From Burkholderiales bacterium (GTDB lineage: Bacteria; Pseudomonadota; Gammaproteobacteria; Burkholderiales; Burkholderiaceae_C), in NCBI GenBank assembly GCA_029268225.1, contig JAJUGJ010000002.1:1-64000 (forward strand): a stretch of 64,000 nt of DNA, written 5' to 3'. Shown in pieces: positions 48,901 to 56,939 of this stretch. The notes under the pieces are model-generated. The model was not told where the DNA came from. It saw only the letters and a program-made list of their open reading frames with translations, and did not search any database. The position numbers and the translations under genes were made by a program. How positions within the stretch are numbered: position 1 is the first letter of the stretch; each line of letters begins with the position of its first letter.

Positions 48901-51900
48901 CCGACAGCACCTTGCGCTCGAGGCGCACCAGTTTCAAGTCGCTGACGGCCAGCGGACGCACACGGGAGTCCACCGCCAACAGGTCCACCTCGCGGCGGGC
49001 GTTGCGGCTGATGTAACCCAGATCGCCACTGACTTTGGTGCCCACCAGATAGGGCCGGTCGCTGACCAGCGTCTGCACTTCGGCCGCGACACTGCGCCCC
49101 CCTTCGGGCTCAAAAGCCTTGACCAGCACATGGGCCTGGTAGGTGGCCGAGGCAAAGCGCTCCAGGCGCAGGTCAAACGTAGCCGCCCCTTGGGCATCGC
49201 TTTCTTGGTCGCCCAGTTCATCGACCTGCGTTTGACGCGTGGTTTGTGGGTCGTAGAAGCTGTAGTCGGGCAGGCTGCGGAAGGACGGGTAGGCCGGCCG
49301 CAAGGTCAAGGTGCCGCTGACACGGCGGTGCGGCGCGGGCGTGCCAAACAGGTTCTGCACCGAGACCTGCGCCTTCAGGTCATGGGGGCTGACCCACCCC
49401 TCCGGCACTTCACTGGACAAGCGCGCCGTGACCTTGGTGCGGTCGGGCAAGAACTCCTGCACCTTCACGGAGGTACTGCCCAACAACAAGGCCGGCACTT
49501 CGGGCGCCCCCGGACTGCTTTGGCGCGGCAGGCTCAGGTTGACGGTGTAGTTGCCCGTAGGTGCGCCGTCTTGCGTGGTGTGGGCCAACTCGGCCGCGCC
49601 GCCTGCGCCCAGCTTGATCAACTCCCGGCGCACCGACATGCCACGGGCGTCGATGATCTCGGCCTCCACCGGCATGTCCTTGAGCGAGGTGCCCCAGTTG
49701 CCGGCCTTGACGATCATGCCGATGTGCAGCGTGTCACCCGGCCGGTAGATGCCTCGATCGCTAAACAGATAGGCCGTCATCTGATTGGGCACCCCGGCGC
49801 TTTGCAGGCCACCCACATCAAATCGGGACAGGTCCAGATTGCGGTCGTAGCGGTTGAAAGGCAGGAAGCTCAGGTCACCATCCTTGCGCACCACCAGCAA
49901 GACGGGTTGCTTTTCACGCTGGAAGCCTGCCAGATTGGGCAGGCGGGCGTGGCCGGTGACATCGGTGCTCTGACTGGTCAGGATCAGACCGTTGCGGCCC
50001 CAGACCTCGACCGTGGCCTGCCCCACCGGCAAGCCGGTGCTGATGGACTGCACAAACACATCGCGTGAACCATCGATGGTGCGCTTGGCGATCAAACCCA
50101 GATCGGTGACCAGGACCAGTCGCTTGTCCTGCATCGTGCTGGGGTCGACTTGCTCCGTGGGTTCAGCGTACTCGCCATCCTCATATTCCCCGTCATAGCG
50201 GTCTTCGTGTCCCGTTTCGCCGCTGTCGCTGTGGTCCTGCGGCGTGGTGGGCTTGTCGGCCTTGGGGTCATAGCCTTGCACACTGAGCAGGAAGATACCG
50301 CGACGCTCGCCGTTGTCTGCCTTGAGATAGTCGCCAAAGTCCACGGTCTCGTAATGCGTCCGACCGGGCTTGACGCTCAAAGGGATCTTGCGTTCAAAGC
50401 GCTCGGCCAAATGATCGGGCGTGACGCCCTTGTAAAAGTCGGGTTTGCTGAAGTCCCCCTCCGACTGGCTGACCAGCATGTGCAACTGCTGGGGCAACAA
50501 GCGGGCGATCTCGACCTTCATGCCGGGCAGGTCGCGTACCAGCACGGGCAGCTTTTTCTCGCCCGACAAGGCCAGCAGCGAGCCTTTGCTCATGATGGTC
50601 AGCTCCGGTACAAAGGTCTTGAACTGCATGACCTCGGTGCGCTCGGCGCCCAGCAGGTAGCCGCCAGGGGTCTTGAGCCCCTTGCCGACCCGCACGAACA
50701 CAAAGCGCCCCCCTTCGGCTTGAGGAACGCGGAAAGACACACCATCGCCCACTTCCTTCTCGCCCGCAATGGCGTCCAGCTTCAACCTGGTGGCGCGTTG
50801 GAGCACCTCGGGTGTCACCTCGGACGGGTCACTCCAGGGATAGGGCTCACCACCGTCCTTGTCCGACACAGGCAGCATCCAGGCGGCCACCACACGGCCC
50901 AATTCACGCTCATGCACAGGCATGCTGGTGCCCACATGCAGCACGTGCTCAGGATCGCCCTCATCGTTGGACACCACGTTGGCGCTGACATCGTTGACGC
51001 TCAGGCTGTACAGGCCGGGCACATCCACGGAATGGACCAGATCGGCCTCGATGCCAGGGCCCCCACGTTGAGCGGTCACCCCAGCGGCCACCGTCAGGCG
51101 CATGGACTGGGTTTCAGCCGGAATCGGCAAGGGCTCGGACATCAGCGTGGCCTGGAGCTTGAGCGGGTCATAGCTGATGACCACCTTGCGACCCGGACCT
51201 TGCCCGATGCCCAGGAAGGTCTGGCCGGGATCGCCTTCATCCAGGCGCACGCTGGCCTCGAACTTCTTGGCATCCACCGGATGGCTGAACCGCAACTGAT
51301 AGACCACGCGACGCAGATTGACCTGCACTGGGTCTTGGTAGAACTCGGCACTGTCCACGCTGATCTTGAACGCGGGCGAGCTGAACTGAAAACGCTGCTC
51401 CGCCAGCTGCACATTGCTGGCCAGCGACTTGCGGCCCAAGCTCACCTCGTACTTTTGCCCAACAGGCCAGTCTTCCTTGGGCTGGAACACCAGCTTGTTG
51501 GCCGCAGCCCAGGTCCAAGTCCCCGCCGCAGGAGGGTCCATCGTGATGTCGGTGGCCTCTTTGCCCACCTTGACCAGGGGCGCGGCTTGCCCAGAAAACT
51601 CCACGATCAAGGGGTTGGGCGGCAGTTGCTCTTCGACCCGGGTGCGCTCAGGTTCCATGACACGCAGGGTCAACTCCACCTTGGGCGACCGATCTGGCAG
51701 CAGGCCGTGCCACCAGCGTTTGAGCCAGGCTGACTGGCTCCACAACGCGACGCTGAGGATCACGAACACCAACACCTGCACGCCATGCCAACGGCACCAG
51801 CTCAAGGCAGCTTGCAGGCCACGGCCGAACCAACGCATCCAGGCTGGGGCTTGCCACACACCCACCAAGGCCCGGATCAGCGGCATCAGCCACGCACCGA

Positions 51901-51967
51901 GCCAGCTCAGCAAGGCTTCAATGGGGGACAGGCTTGCGCCAAGCTTCTGGTTGATGCGGCGCAGCAT
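45938..51967 (-). CDS. Bacterial alpha-2-macroglobulin
   Basis: 2009 residues from the ATG at 51967. Repeated macroglobulin beta-sandwich domains are followed by a bait region and the thioester motif GCTEQ near residue 1520, then the alpha-solenoid and receptor-like C-terminal domain. It should trap attacking proteases covalently in the periplasm. Instead of a lipobox, the N terminus has a hydrophobic helix (about 70-95, VQVLVFVILSVALW) after a basic stretch, so it is probably anchored in the inner membrane. A serine/glycine repeat lies around plus-strand 47080. The gene is immediately followed by pbpC. Confidence 0.95.
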   Translation of the reverse strand: MLRRINQKLGASLSPIEALLSWLGAWLMPLIRALVGVWQAPAWMRWFGRGLQAALSWCRWHGVQVLVFVILSVALWSQSAWLKRWWHGLLPDRSPKVELTLRVMEPERTRVEEQLPPNPLIVEFSGQAAPLVKVGKEATDITMDPPAAGTWTWAAANKLVFQPKEDWPVGQKYEVSLGRKSLASNVQLAEQRFQFSSPAFKISVDSAEFYQDPVQVNLRRVVYQLRFSHPVDAKKFEASVRLDEGDPGQTFLGIGQGPGRKVVISYDPLKLQATLMSEPLPIPAETQSMRLTVAAGVTAQRGGPGIEADLVHSVDVPGLYSLSVNDVSANVVSNDEGDPEHVLHVGTSMPVHERELGRVVAAWMLPVSDKDGGEPYPWSDPSEVTPEVLQRATRLKLDAIAGEKEVGDGVSFRVPQAEGGRFVFVRVGKGLKTPGGYLLGAERTEVMQFKTFVPELTIMSKGSLLALSGEKKLPVLVRDLPGMKVEIARLLPQQLHMLVSQSEGDFSKPDFYKGVTPDHLAERFERKIPLSVKPGRTHYETVDFGDYLKADNGERRGIFLLSVQGYDPKADKPTTPQDHSDSGETGHEDRYDGEYEDGEYAEPTEQVDPSTMQDKRLVLVTDLGLIAKRTIDGSRDVFVQSISTGLPVGQATVEVWGRNGLILTSQSTDVTGHARLPNLAGFQREKQPVLLVVRKDGDLSFLPFNRYDRNLDLSRFDVGGLQSAGVPNQMTAYLFSDRGIYRPGDTLHIGMIVKAGNWGTSLKDMPVEAEIIDARGMSVRRELIKLGAGGAAELAHTTQDGAPTGNYTVNLSLPRQSSPGAPEVPALLLGSTSVKVQEFLPDRTKVTARLSSEVPEGWVSPHDLKAQVSVQNLFGTPAPHRRVSGTLTLRPAYPSFRSLPDYSFYDPQTTRQTQVDELGDQESDAQGAATFDLRLERFASATYQAHVLVKAFEPEGGRSVAAEVQTLVSDRPYLVGTKVSGDLGYISRNARREVDLLAVDSRVRPLAVSDLKLVRLERKVLSVLVKQSNGLYRYESRAKDVTLDETPLSIAAKGSKLVLNTSTPGNFVYLIRNVDGMVLNRVDYSVAGTANLSRSLDRNAELQIKLNRKDYNPGDDIELSIQAPYIGAGLITIERDKVYSHVWFKTGKTASVQKITLPKDFEGNGYVSVQFIRDPASDEIYTSPMSYGVVPFATSLLKRTAKISLSSSELIKPGQTVKMTLKSDAPVQAMVFAVDEGILQVARYQKPDPLKHFFQKRALEVKTLQTLDLILPEFKKLMQGAAAPGGDGEGALGKHLNPFKRKRDKPVAYWSGLVEVQGSREFSYTVPDTFNGSLRVMAVVVNDETTAAAEAKTTVRGDLVLLPNVPLAVSPGDTVEVGVGLANNIAGSGKDVPIQLNLAVTGGLEVVGDARRVLKISERDEGATVFRIRARADEGAQLGSASVILSAQRGISSARLSTDISVRPASALVTLVQSGTLVGSGELLSQAKVYPQLARSELAVSATPWAFASGLMQYLEQYPYGCTEQITSRTVPAVILASRPDLAREVARGRAAAEVAAVDPAKTWSNYVTQLRTRQTGDGGLSLWPGSGSDLYATAHALQLLLEARERKLNVPGDVLTKATDYLQGQLGSGSGSGSGNVNDWRTRAQSAYLLTRQGTLVPAALANLRETLRGKPGKEGNLHTDLGAAYLAASYQLLKQDSAANELLEPVWQDLLARMSKQQPRNVWGAYYDPLVHDSTLLYLVARHFPKRLATLPTHTWDVLARMIRDGWYNTSSSASTILAVDAYASAAAQSAKGQVKASSVSPQGQVQALALGELAPMARARVPQGSAKVRLASGGSLPLFYAWAESGYERGLPDKASGQGMEILHEVLNDKGQPITEARLGDEVTVRVRVRSLDRASIPQVALVDILPGGLEPVQQPVDLSEETDEPLWKRRIGGGGTWSLDFADVREDRVLFFGTVNRNLLEVTYKARATNVGEFAMPAAYGEAMYERRIFARSAGGRFTVKPLVK

Positions 51968-52070
51968 GACGCTCCCTGTGTGGCTTGTATTTCTTAGTCC
52001 GCCATCCTGCATCAATTTCAGACGGTGAGCACACAGAGACAGCCCCCCGAAAGGAGGACGGCAACGCCGC

Positions 52071-53408
52071 TCAGGCCGGCAGCAGACCGTCGGCCCGAAG
52101 CAACTGCTCCAGGCACTGTTCCTGGATACCGTAGAAAGCCTTGATGTCCTGGATCTGGCGCACGACCTCTTCCGACGAGGTGGCCTTGGCGCGCTTGACC
52201 GCCAGGATCATCTTGTTCTTGTTGGTGTGCTCCAGCGAGATGAACTCGAAGACCTGGGTGTCGTAGCCGGCCGCGTCCAGCAGCAGGGCGCGCAGGCCGT
52301 CGGTCAGCATCTCGGCCTCCTGGCCCAGGTGGATGCCATGTTGCAGGATGGGTCGCAGCGGGTGCGGGCTGAGCAGCTGTGGGCGGATCTGCTTGTGGCA
52401 GCAGGGCGAGCACATGATGATGTCCGCCCCGGAGCGGATGCCCAGGTGGATGGCGTAGTCGGTGGCCACGTCGCAGGCGTGCAGCGCGATCATGACGTTG
52501 AGCGCCGCCGGGTGGTAGTGCCGCACATCGCCCTGCTCGTAGTCCATGCCGTCGAGCTTGAGCTTGCCGATGACGCGCTGGCAGAGCTGGACCAGGTCGT
52601 CACGCAGCTCGACGCCGGTGACGCGGGCATCGCGGTGCAGGGTGTGGCGCAACCAGTCGTGGATGGCGAAGGTCAGGTAGCCCTTGCCCGAGCCGAAGTC
52701 CACCACGTGGATGGGCTGCTGGTCGCGCGGGGGCTGTCCCAGGGGCGAGCGCGCCAGGGCGGCGGCGAACACCTCGATGAACTTGTTGATCTGCTTCCAC
52801 TTGCGTGACATGGTGGGCAGCACATGCCCTTGCGCATCGGTCACACCCAGCTCGTGCAGGAAGGGGCGCGAGGGGTCGAGGAAGCGGTGCTTGTCGCGGT
52901 TGTGGCCCGTGGTCACAGCGGCCGGCGCGGACACGGCAGCAGGGGTGCCCGGGGCCGGCCTGGTCGCAGCCGATGCTGACGCCGACGCGCCCGCTGCAGG
53001 AACCTCGGCGTTCGAGGGCTTGCCCACGCGCACGCTCGCTTTGCCCTTCTTGCTGAAGGCCAGTTGCACTTCCTCGGTGGGCGTGTGCAGGTGCGCGTTG
53101 CGGAAGGCGCCACCCGCCAGCCAGTTGGCGATCAGCGCCAGCGCGTCCGCCACCGGCAGGTTCTTGGTGATGTCCTTGGTGGGAAAGCGCAGCAAAAAGC
53201 TCAGGTGCGGCTGCTCACGCAACAGCACCGGGCGCACGATGACGCGCTGCAAGGAGGCGCCCAGGTCGTCGATGTCGGCCACGCCACCCTGGTAGGCCAC
53301 CAGCACCAGCTTGAGCAGGCGCTGCTGAGCGTCGGCCTGGCGCAGCAGGTCGGCAAAGCGCGCCAGGTGCGGCGCGTTGAACTCGGTCAGTTCGCGGTCC
53401 GCAGCCAT
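52071..53408 (-). CDS. SAM-dependent methyltransferase (METTL25/GSTCD-like)
   Basis: 445 residues from the ATG at 53408, with GGAG five bases upstream; a GTG 15 bases further out overlaps the proQ stop. An N-terminal helical region precedes a low-complexity alanine linker (about 135-165). The class I methyltransferase has VVDFGSGKGYLTF near 235, VTGVELRDDLV, MIALHACDVATD and the cysteine motif CSPCCHK. These match the methyltransferase-32 family related to eukaryotic GSTCD and METTL25; the substrate is unknown. It follows proQ with overlapping ends. Confidence 0.85.
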   Translation of the reverse strand: MAADRELTEFNAPHLARFADLLRQADAQQRLLKLVLVAYQGGVADIDDLGASLQRVIVRPVLLREQPHLSFLLRFPTKDITKNLPVADALALIANWLAGGAFRNAHLHTPTEEVQLAFSKKGKASVRVGKPSNAEVPAAGASASASAATRPAPGTPAAVSAPAAVTTGHNRDKHRFLDPSRPFLHELGVTDAQGHVLPTMSRKWKQINKFIEVFAAALARSPLGQPPRDQQPIHVVDFGSGKGYLTFAIHDWLRHTLHRDARVTGVELRDDLVQLCQRVIGKLKLDGMDYEQGDVRHYHPAALNVMIALHACDVATDYAIHLGIRSGADIIMCSPCCHKQIRPQLLSPHPLRPILQHGIHLGQEAEMLTDGLRALLLDAAGYDTQVFEFISLEHTNKNKMILAVKRAKATSSEEVVRQIQDIKAFYGIQEQCLEQLLRADGLLPA

Positions 53409-53419
53409 GCGCGCTCCGC

Positions 53420-54409
53420 TCACGAGGTCTTGCGCGGCGGACGGTTGTCCGGGCGACCGCCTTCACGGCCCCCTTCGCGCCCACCTTCACGGCGGGGGCC
53501 GCGGCCTTCGCGCGGGGCCCCCTCGGCACCGGCGGGGCGCGGGCCACGGCCCGGCTGACCCTCACGCGGGCCACCGCGGCGCTCGCCACGCGGTGCATCG
53601 CGGTGATCGCGACGACCTTCCGGACGCGGACGCAGGGCGTCTTGTTTGGCTTCTTCGCGGGCCTGGGTCAGCAGGCCGTCGAGCGCCGCCGGGTCGATGC
53701 CCTTGAGGGCACAGAAGTTGGTGGCGGTCAGGCGGGTGCCTTCGAAGTCGCGCAGCAGCTGGGCGCGGTTGCGGCGTTCCTGCTGGGCTTGCTGGTTTTG
53801 CTGCTGGGCGGCGCGCTCTTGCTTGCGGGCTTCGCGGTGGGCCTCACGCTGGGCCTGGATGGCCTCTTCGCGGCGAGCCTTGGTGATGGCGCGGCGACGG
53901 GCCAGCTCTTCGGTGGCCACCTGGCGGTGCTCGTCGGTCAATTCGCCCGCGGGCTGGCCATCGAGGTCGAAACGCTGGGTGCCTTGCGACACGGCGATCA
54001 GGTAGGAGGTGGTGCCGGTGTGGCGACGGAAGAAGGCCGACAGGGCCTGCTTGCTGAACACGCCGGGGGCGCGCTCCTGGATGTCGACCTGAATGCGCAG
54101 CTTCAGGGGCTTGGCCGGGCCGGTGAACAGAGCCGGGAACAACTCGGCCAGGCGCGCGCCGGTGGCGGCGGGCGAGGTATCGGCCTTGGCTACGGCCGCG
54201 TCAGACGGGGCGCCTTCGGCTTGCTCGGCAGTGTCCGTCACCGCATCCGCAGCGGCATCGGCGGGCGTCGCTGCAACTTCAGAGGCTGACGCGACTGGCA
54301 CCACGGCCGCATCGGCCGAGGGGGTGGCAGGAGCTTGCGCTTCGGTGGCTGCCTGGGTGGCAGCGGCATCGGCGGCTGAGTCGGCAGGAGCCGCAGGAGT
54401 CGAGGACAT
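53420..54409 (-). CDS. ProQ/FinO-family RNA chaperone
   Basis: 329 residues. A long alanine-rich, probably disordered N terminus (about 1-85) precedes the ProQ/FinO domain (about 86-200), with LAELFPALFTGPAKPLKLRIQVDI, FFRRHTGTTSYL and AVSQGTQRFDLDG. A charged coiled region follows, then an RG/GG-rich tail (about 255-329) with repeated REGG units. ProQ proteins bind structured mRNA 3' ends and small RNAs; the flanking disordered parts may widen RNA binding. The stop codon lies just upstream of the methyltransferase start. Confidence 0.88.
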   Translation of the reverse strand: MSSTPAAPADSAADAAATQAATEAQAPATPSADAAVVPVASASEVAATPADAAADAVTDTAEQAEGAPSDAAVAKADTSPAATGARLAELFPALFTGPAKPLKLRIQVDIQERAPGVFSKQALSAFFRRHTGTTSYLIAVSQGTQRFDLDGQPAGELTDEHRQVATEELARRRAITKARREEAIQAQREAHREARKQERAAQQQNQQAQQERRNRAQLLRDFEGTRLTATNFCALKGIDPAALDGLLTQAREEAKQDALRPRPEGRRDHRDAPRGERRGGPREGQPGRGPRPAGAEGAPREGRGPRREGGREGGREGGRPDNRPPRKTS

Positions 54410-54523
54410 GGGTCGGACGCAGTGAGACGAAAGGGCCTATTGTCGCCGTTCTGGGCGATTTCAGCCAGCGGTGGCGGGAAGCTCCCAGTGGACGAGGCCC
54501 ATCCGGGGTGCGACCATGCCCAC

Positions 54524-55435
54524 ATGGCCTCGACCCTGCCCCTGCCTCTCGTGTTGCTGGCCTTGCGCCTGATGAACCGCCGTCGACGCTTCACCAGTGC
54601 CGAGGCCTTGAGCGCAGCGGTGGCCGCCGATCGCCGCCACAACCGGGTCGATCCACCTCACCGCGTGGCACGGCGCTTTCACGTGACCGAGCGCCGCCTG
54701 GGCCCCCACCGCAGCCTGACCCTGACGCCGCCCACCGTACGCCATCCGGCTCAGCTCACCTATGTGCATGGCGGCGGGCATGTGGCGCAGATCAGCCCTT
54801 ACCACTGGCGCCTGCTGGGACAACTGGCCGAGGCGGTGGGCTGCACGGTGCATGTGCCGCTCTACCCGCTGGCGCCCGAGCACGCCCATCCCGCCGCCTT
54901 CGCGATGCTGGATACGCTGTATGCCGAACAGGTGGCGCAGCATGGGGCCGAACACTGCGTCTGGATGGGGGACTCGTCGGGGGGTGGGCTGGCGTTGGTG
55001 ATCGCGCAGCGCGCCATGGCGCGCGGGCTGCCGGCGGTGCGCGACCTGATCCTGATTTCACCCTGGCTGGATCTGGCGTTGAGCGATCCGGAGCTGCCGC
55101 AACTGGCACCCCACGATCCGTGGCTGGATCTGCCGGGCATGGTGGCGGCAGCGGCGTGGTGGGCCGGCGGAGACGACCCGGCGGCGCCTCACCTGAGTCC
55201 GGTCAACGGGCCCTTGACGGGTTTGCAACGCCTCAACGTCTTCATGGGCACGCGCGACCTGCTGTGGCCGGCCAGCCGGCGTTTGCTGGCACGGGCGCAG
55301 GCCGAAGGGGTGGCGATGACGCTGCACGAGGCACGCGACATGATCCACGTCTGGCCCCTACTGCCGATTGCGCAGGCGCGGCCGGCCGTACAGGCCATGG
55401 CAGAGCTGATCCGCACGCCAGCCGCGGGGGGATGA
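54524..55435 (+). CDS. Alpha/beta hydrolase, HSL-type esterase
   Basis: 303 residues from the ATG at 54524. The oxyanion motif VHGGGHVAQ, the nucleophile elbow GDSSGGG, an acidic residue in MGTRDLLWPA and the histidine in ARDMIHVWPL identify the hormone-sensitive lipase family. There is no signal peptide, but the N terminus is hydrophobic (LPLPLVLLALRLM) and could associate with membrane. It is divergent from proQ and converges on the U32 gene with a 70-base gap. Confidence 0.9.
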   Translation: MASTLPLPLVLLALRLMNRRRRFTSAEALSAAVAADRRHNRVDPPHRVARRFHVTERRLGPHRSLTLTPPTVRHPAQLTYVHGGGHVAQISPYHWRLLGQLAEAVGCTVHVPLYPLAPEHAHPAAFAMLDTLYAEQVAQHGAEHCVWMGDSSGGGLALVIAQRAMARGLPAVRDLILISPWLDLALSDPELPQLAPHDPWLDLPGMVAAAAWWAGGDDPAAPHLSPVNGPLTGLQRLNVFMGTRDLLWPASRRLLARAQAEGVAMTLHEARDMIHVWPLLPIAQARPAVQAMAELIRTPAAGG

Positions 55436-55505
55436 GTCCCATCGGCCAGACCCGCGAACAGCCGTCGAGAGCTGCTCACCGGTCTTGCGCGTGGGGTGCC
55501 CGGCT

Positions 55506-56879
55506 TCAGGCGGCCTGGGGCAGGCGGCGTGCCAGCAAGGCGCCGCGGTAACGCTCGTCGAGCGGCACGCGCACGTGCAGGGGGCTGCCCGGGGCGGCGG
55601 TGATGGGCTCGCCATCGAGGTTGCGCATCTCGGCCAGCACCAGCTCGACGTTGCCCGAGGGGTGGATGACCTCCAGCGTGTCGCCCACGTCGAAGCGGTT
55701 TTTCACGACCACCTCGGCCCAGCCGGCCTCGATGCCCTTGACCTCGCCGACGAACTGGCTGCGCTGGAACTGCGAGTGGCCGGTGATGTAGTTCTGATAC
55801 TCCTGGGCCGGACGGCGCTCCAGCAGGCCGCCGGTGTAGCCGCGGTTGGCCATGCCTTCAAGCTGCAACAGCAGGTCGGGGTTGAAGGGGCGGCCGGCCT
55901 TCGCATCGTCGATGGCCTGGCGATAGACCTGGGCCACGCGCGCCACGTAGTACAGCGACTTGGTCCGGCCTTCGACCTTGAGCGAGTCGATGCCGATCTT
56001 GACCAGGCGCTCGACGTGCTCGACGGCGCGCAGGTCCTTGGAGTTCATGATGTAGGTGCCGTGCTCGTCTTCCATGATGGGCATCAGCTCGCCGGGGCGG
56101 GCCGACTCTTCCAGCAGGTAGACCTGGTCGGCCGCCGGGTGGCGCTGGCCGTCGCCGCAAGCAGAGAAGGCCTTTTCGGCGATTTCCTGCTCCTGGGCGA
56201 AGTTGAAGTCGCCTTCCAGCTTGATGGGGATGACCTCACCGGTGTCGCTGGCCTGGGTGCCTTCGTGAGTCTTGTACTCCCAGCGGCAGGCGTTGGTGCA
56301 GGTGCCCTGGTTGGGGTCGCGGCGGTTGAAGTAGCCCGACAGCAGGCAGCGGCCCGAGTAGGCGATGCACAGCGCGCCGTGCACGAACACCTCCAGCTCC
56401 ATGTCCGGGCATTCCTGGCGGATCTTCTCGATCTCGTCCAGGCTCAGCTCGCGCGACAGGATGATGCGCTGCACGCCCAGCTTCTGCCAGAACTTCACGG
56501 TGGCGTAGTTGGTGGTGTTGGCCTGCACCGAGAGGTGAATCGGCACCTCGGGCCACTTCTCGCGCACCATCATGATCAGGCCGGGGTCGGCCATGATGAT
56601 GCCGTCGGGCTTCATCTCGATGATGGGTTCGATGTCGCGCAGGTAGGTGCGGATCTTGTCGTTGTGGGCGATCAGGTTGCTCGTGACGTAGAGCTTCTTG
56701 CCGCGCTCGTGCGCCTCCTGGATGCCTTGCTGGAGCTGCTCCAGGCGGAATTCGTTGTTGCGCGCGCGCAGGCTGTAGCGCGGCTGGCCGGCGTAGACGG
56801 CATCGGCGCCAAAGTCGTAGGCGGCGCGCATCTTGTCGAGCGAGCCGGCGGGCAGGAGAAGTTCGGTGGAGGCGTGCAT
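55506..56879 (-). CDS. trhP: U32-family protein, tRNA 5-hydroxyuridine formation (TrhP)
   Basis: 457 residues from the ATG at 56879. Peptidase-U32 fold: LLLPAGSLDKMRAAYDFGADAVYAG near the N terminus and the signature ELEVFVHGALCIAYSGRCLLSGY in the middle, with further conserved cysteines (GTCTNACRWEY). The closest family I know is YegQ/TrhP, which uses prephenate to hydroxylate U34 of tRNAs. A C-terminal beta domain (about 375-457) is present. It is 61 bases from the end of the GGDEF-EAL gene on the same strand. Confidence 0.88.
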   Translation of the reverse strand: MHASTELLLPAGSLDKMRAAYDFGADAVYAGQPRYSLRARNNEFRLEQLQQGIQEAHERGKKLYVTSNLIAHNDKIRTYLRDIEPIIEMKPDGIIMADPGLIMMVREKWPEVPIHLSVQANTTNYATVKFWQKLGVQRIILSRELSLDEIEKIRQECPDMELEVFVHGALCIAYSGRCLLSGYFNRRDPNQGTCTNACRWEYKTHEGTQASDTGEVIPIKLEGDFNFAQEQEIAEKAFSACGDGQRHPAADQVYLLEESARPGELMPIMEDEHGTYIMNSKDLRAVEHVERLVKIGIDSLKVEGRTKSLYYVARVAQVYRQAIDDAKAGRPFNPDLLLQLEGMANRGYTGGLLERRPAQEYQNYITGHSQFQRSQFVGEVKGIEAGWAEVVVKNRFDVGDTLEVIHPSGNVELVLAEMRNLDGEPITAAPGSPLHVRVPLDERYRGALLARRLPQAA

Positions 56880-56939
56880 GGTGGGCGCTATTGTCCAACC
56901 AAGCGCGGCGGCGTGCCAGGGGCTCGTCAACAGCCCCAC

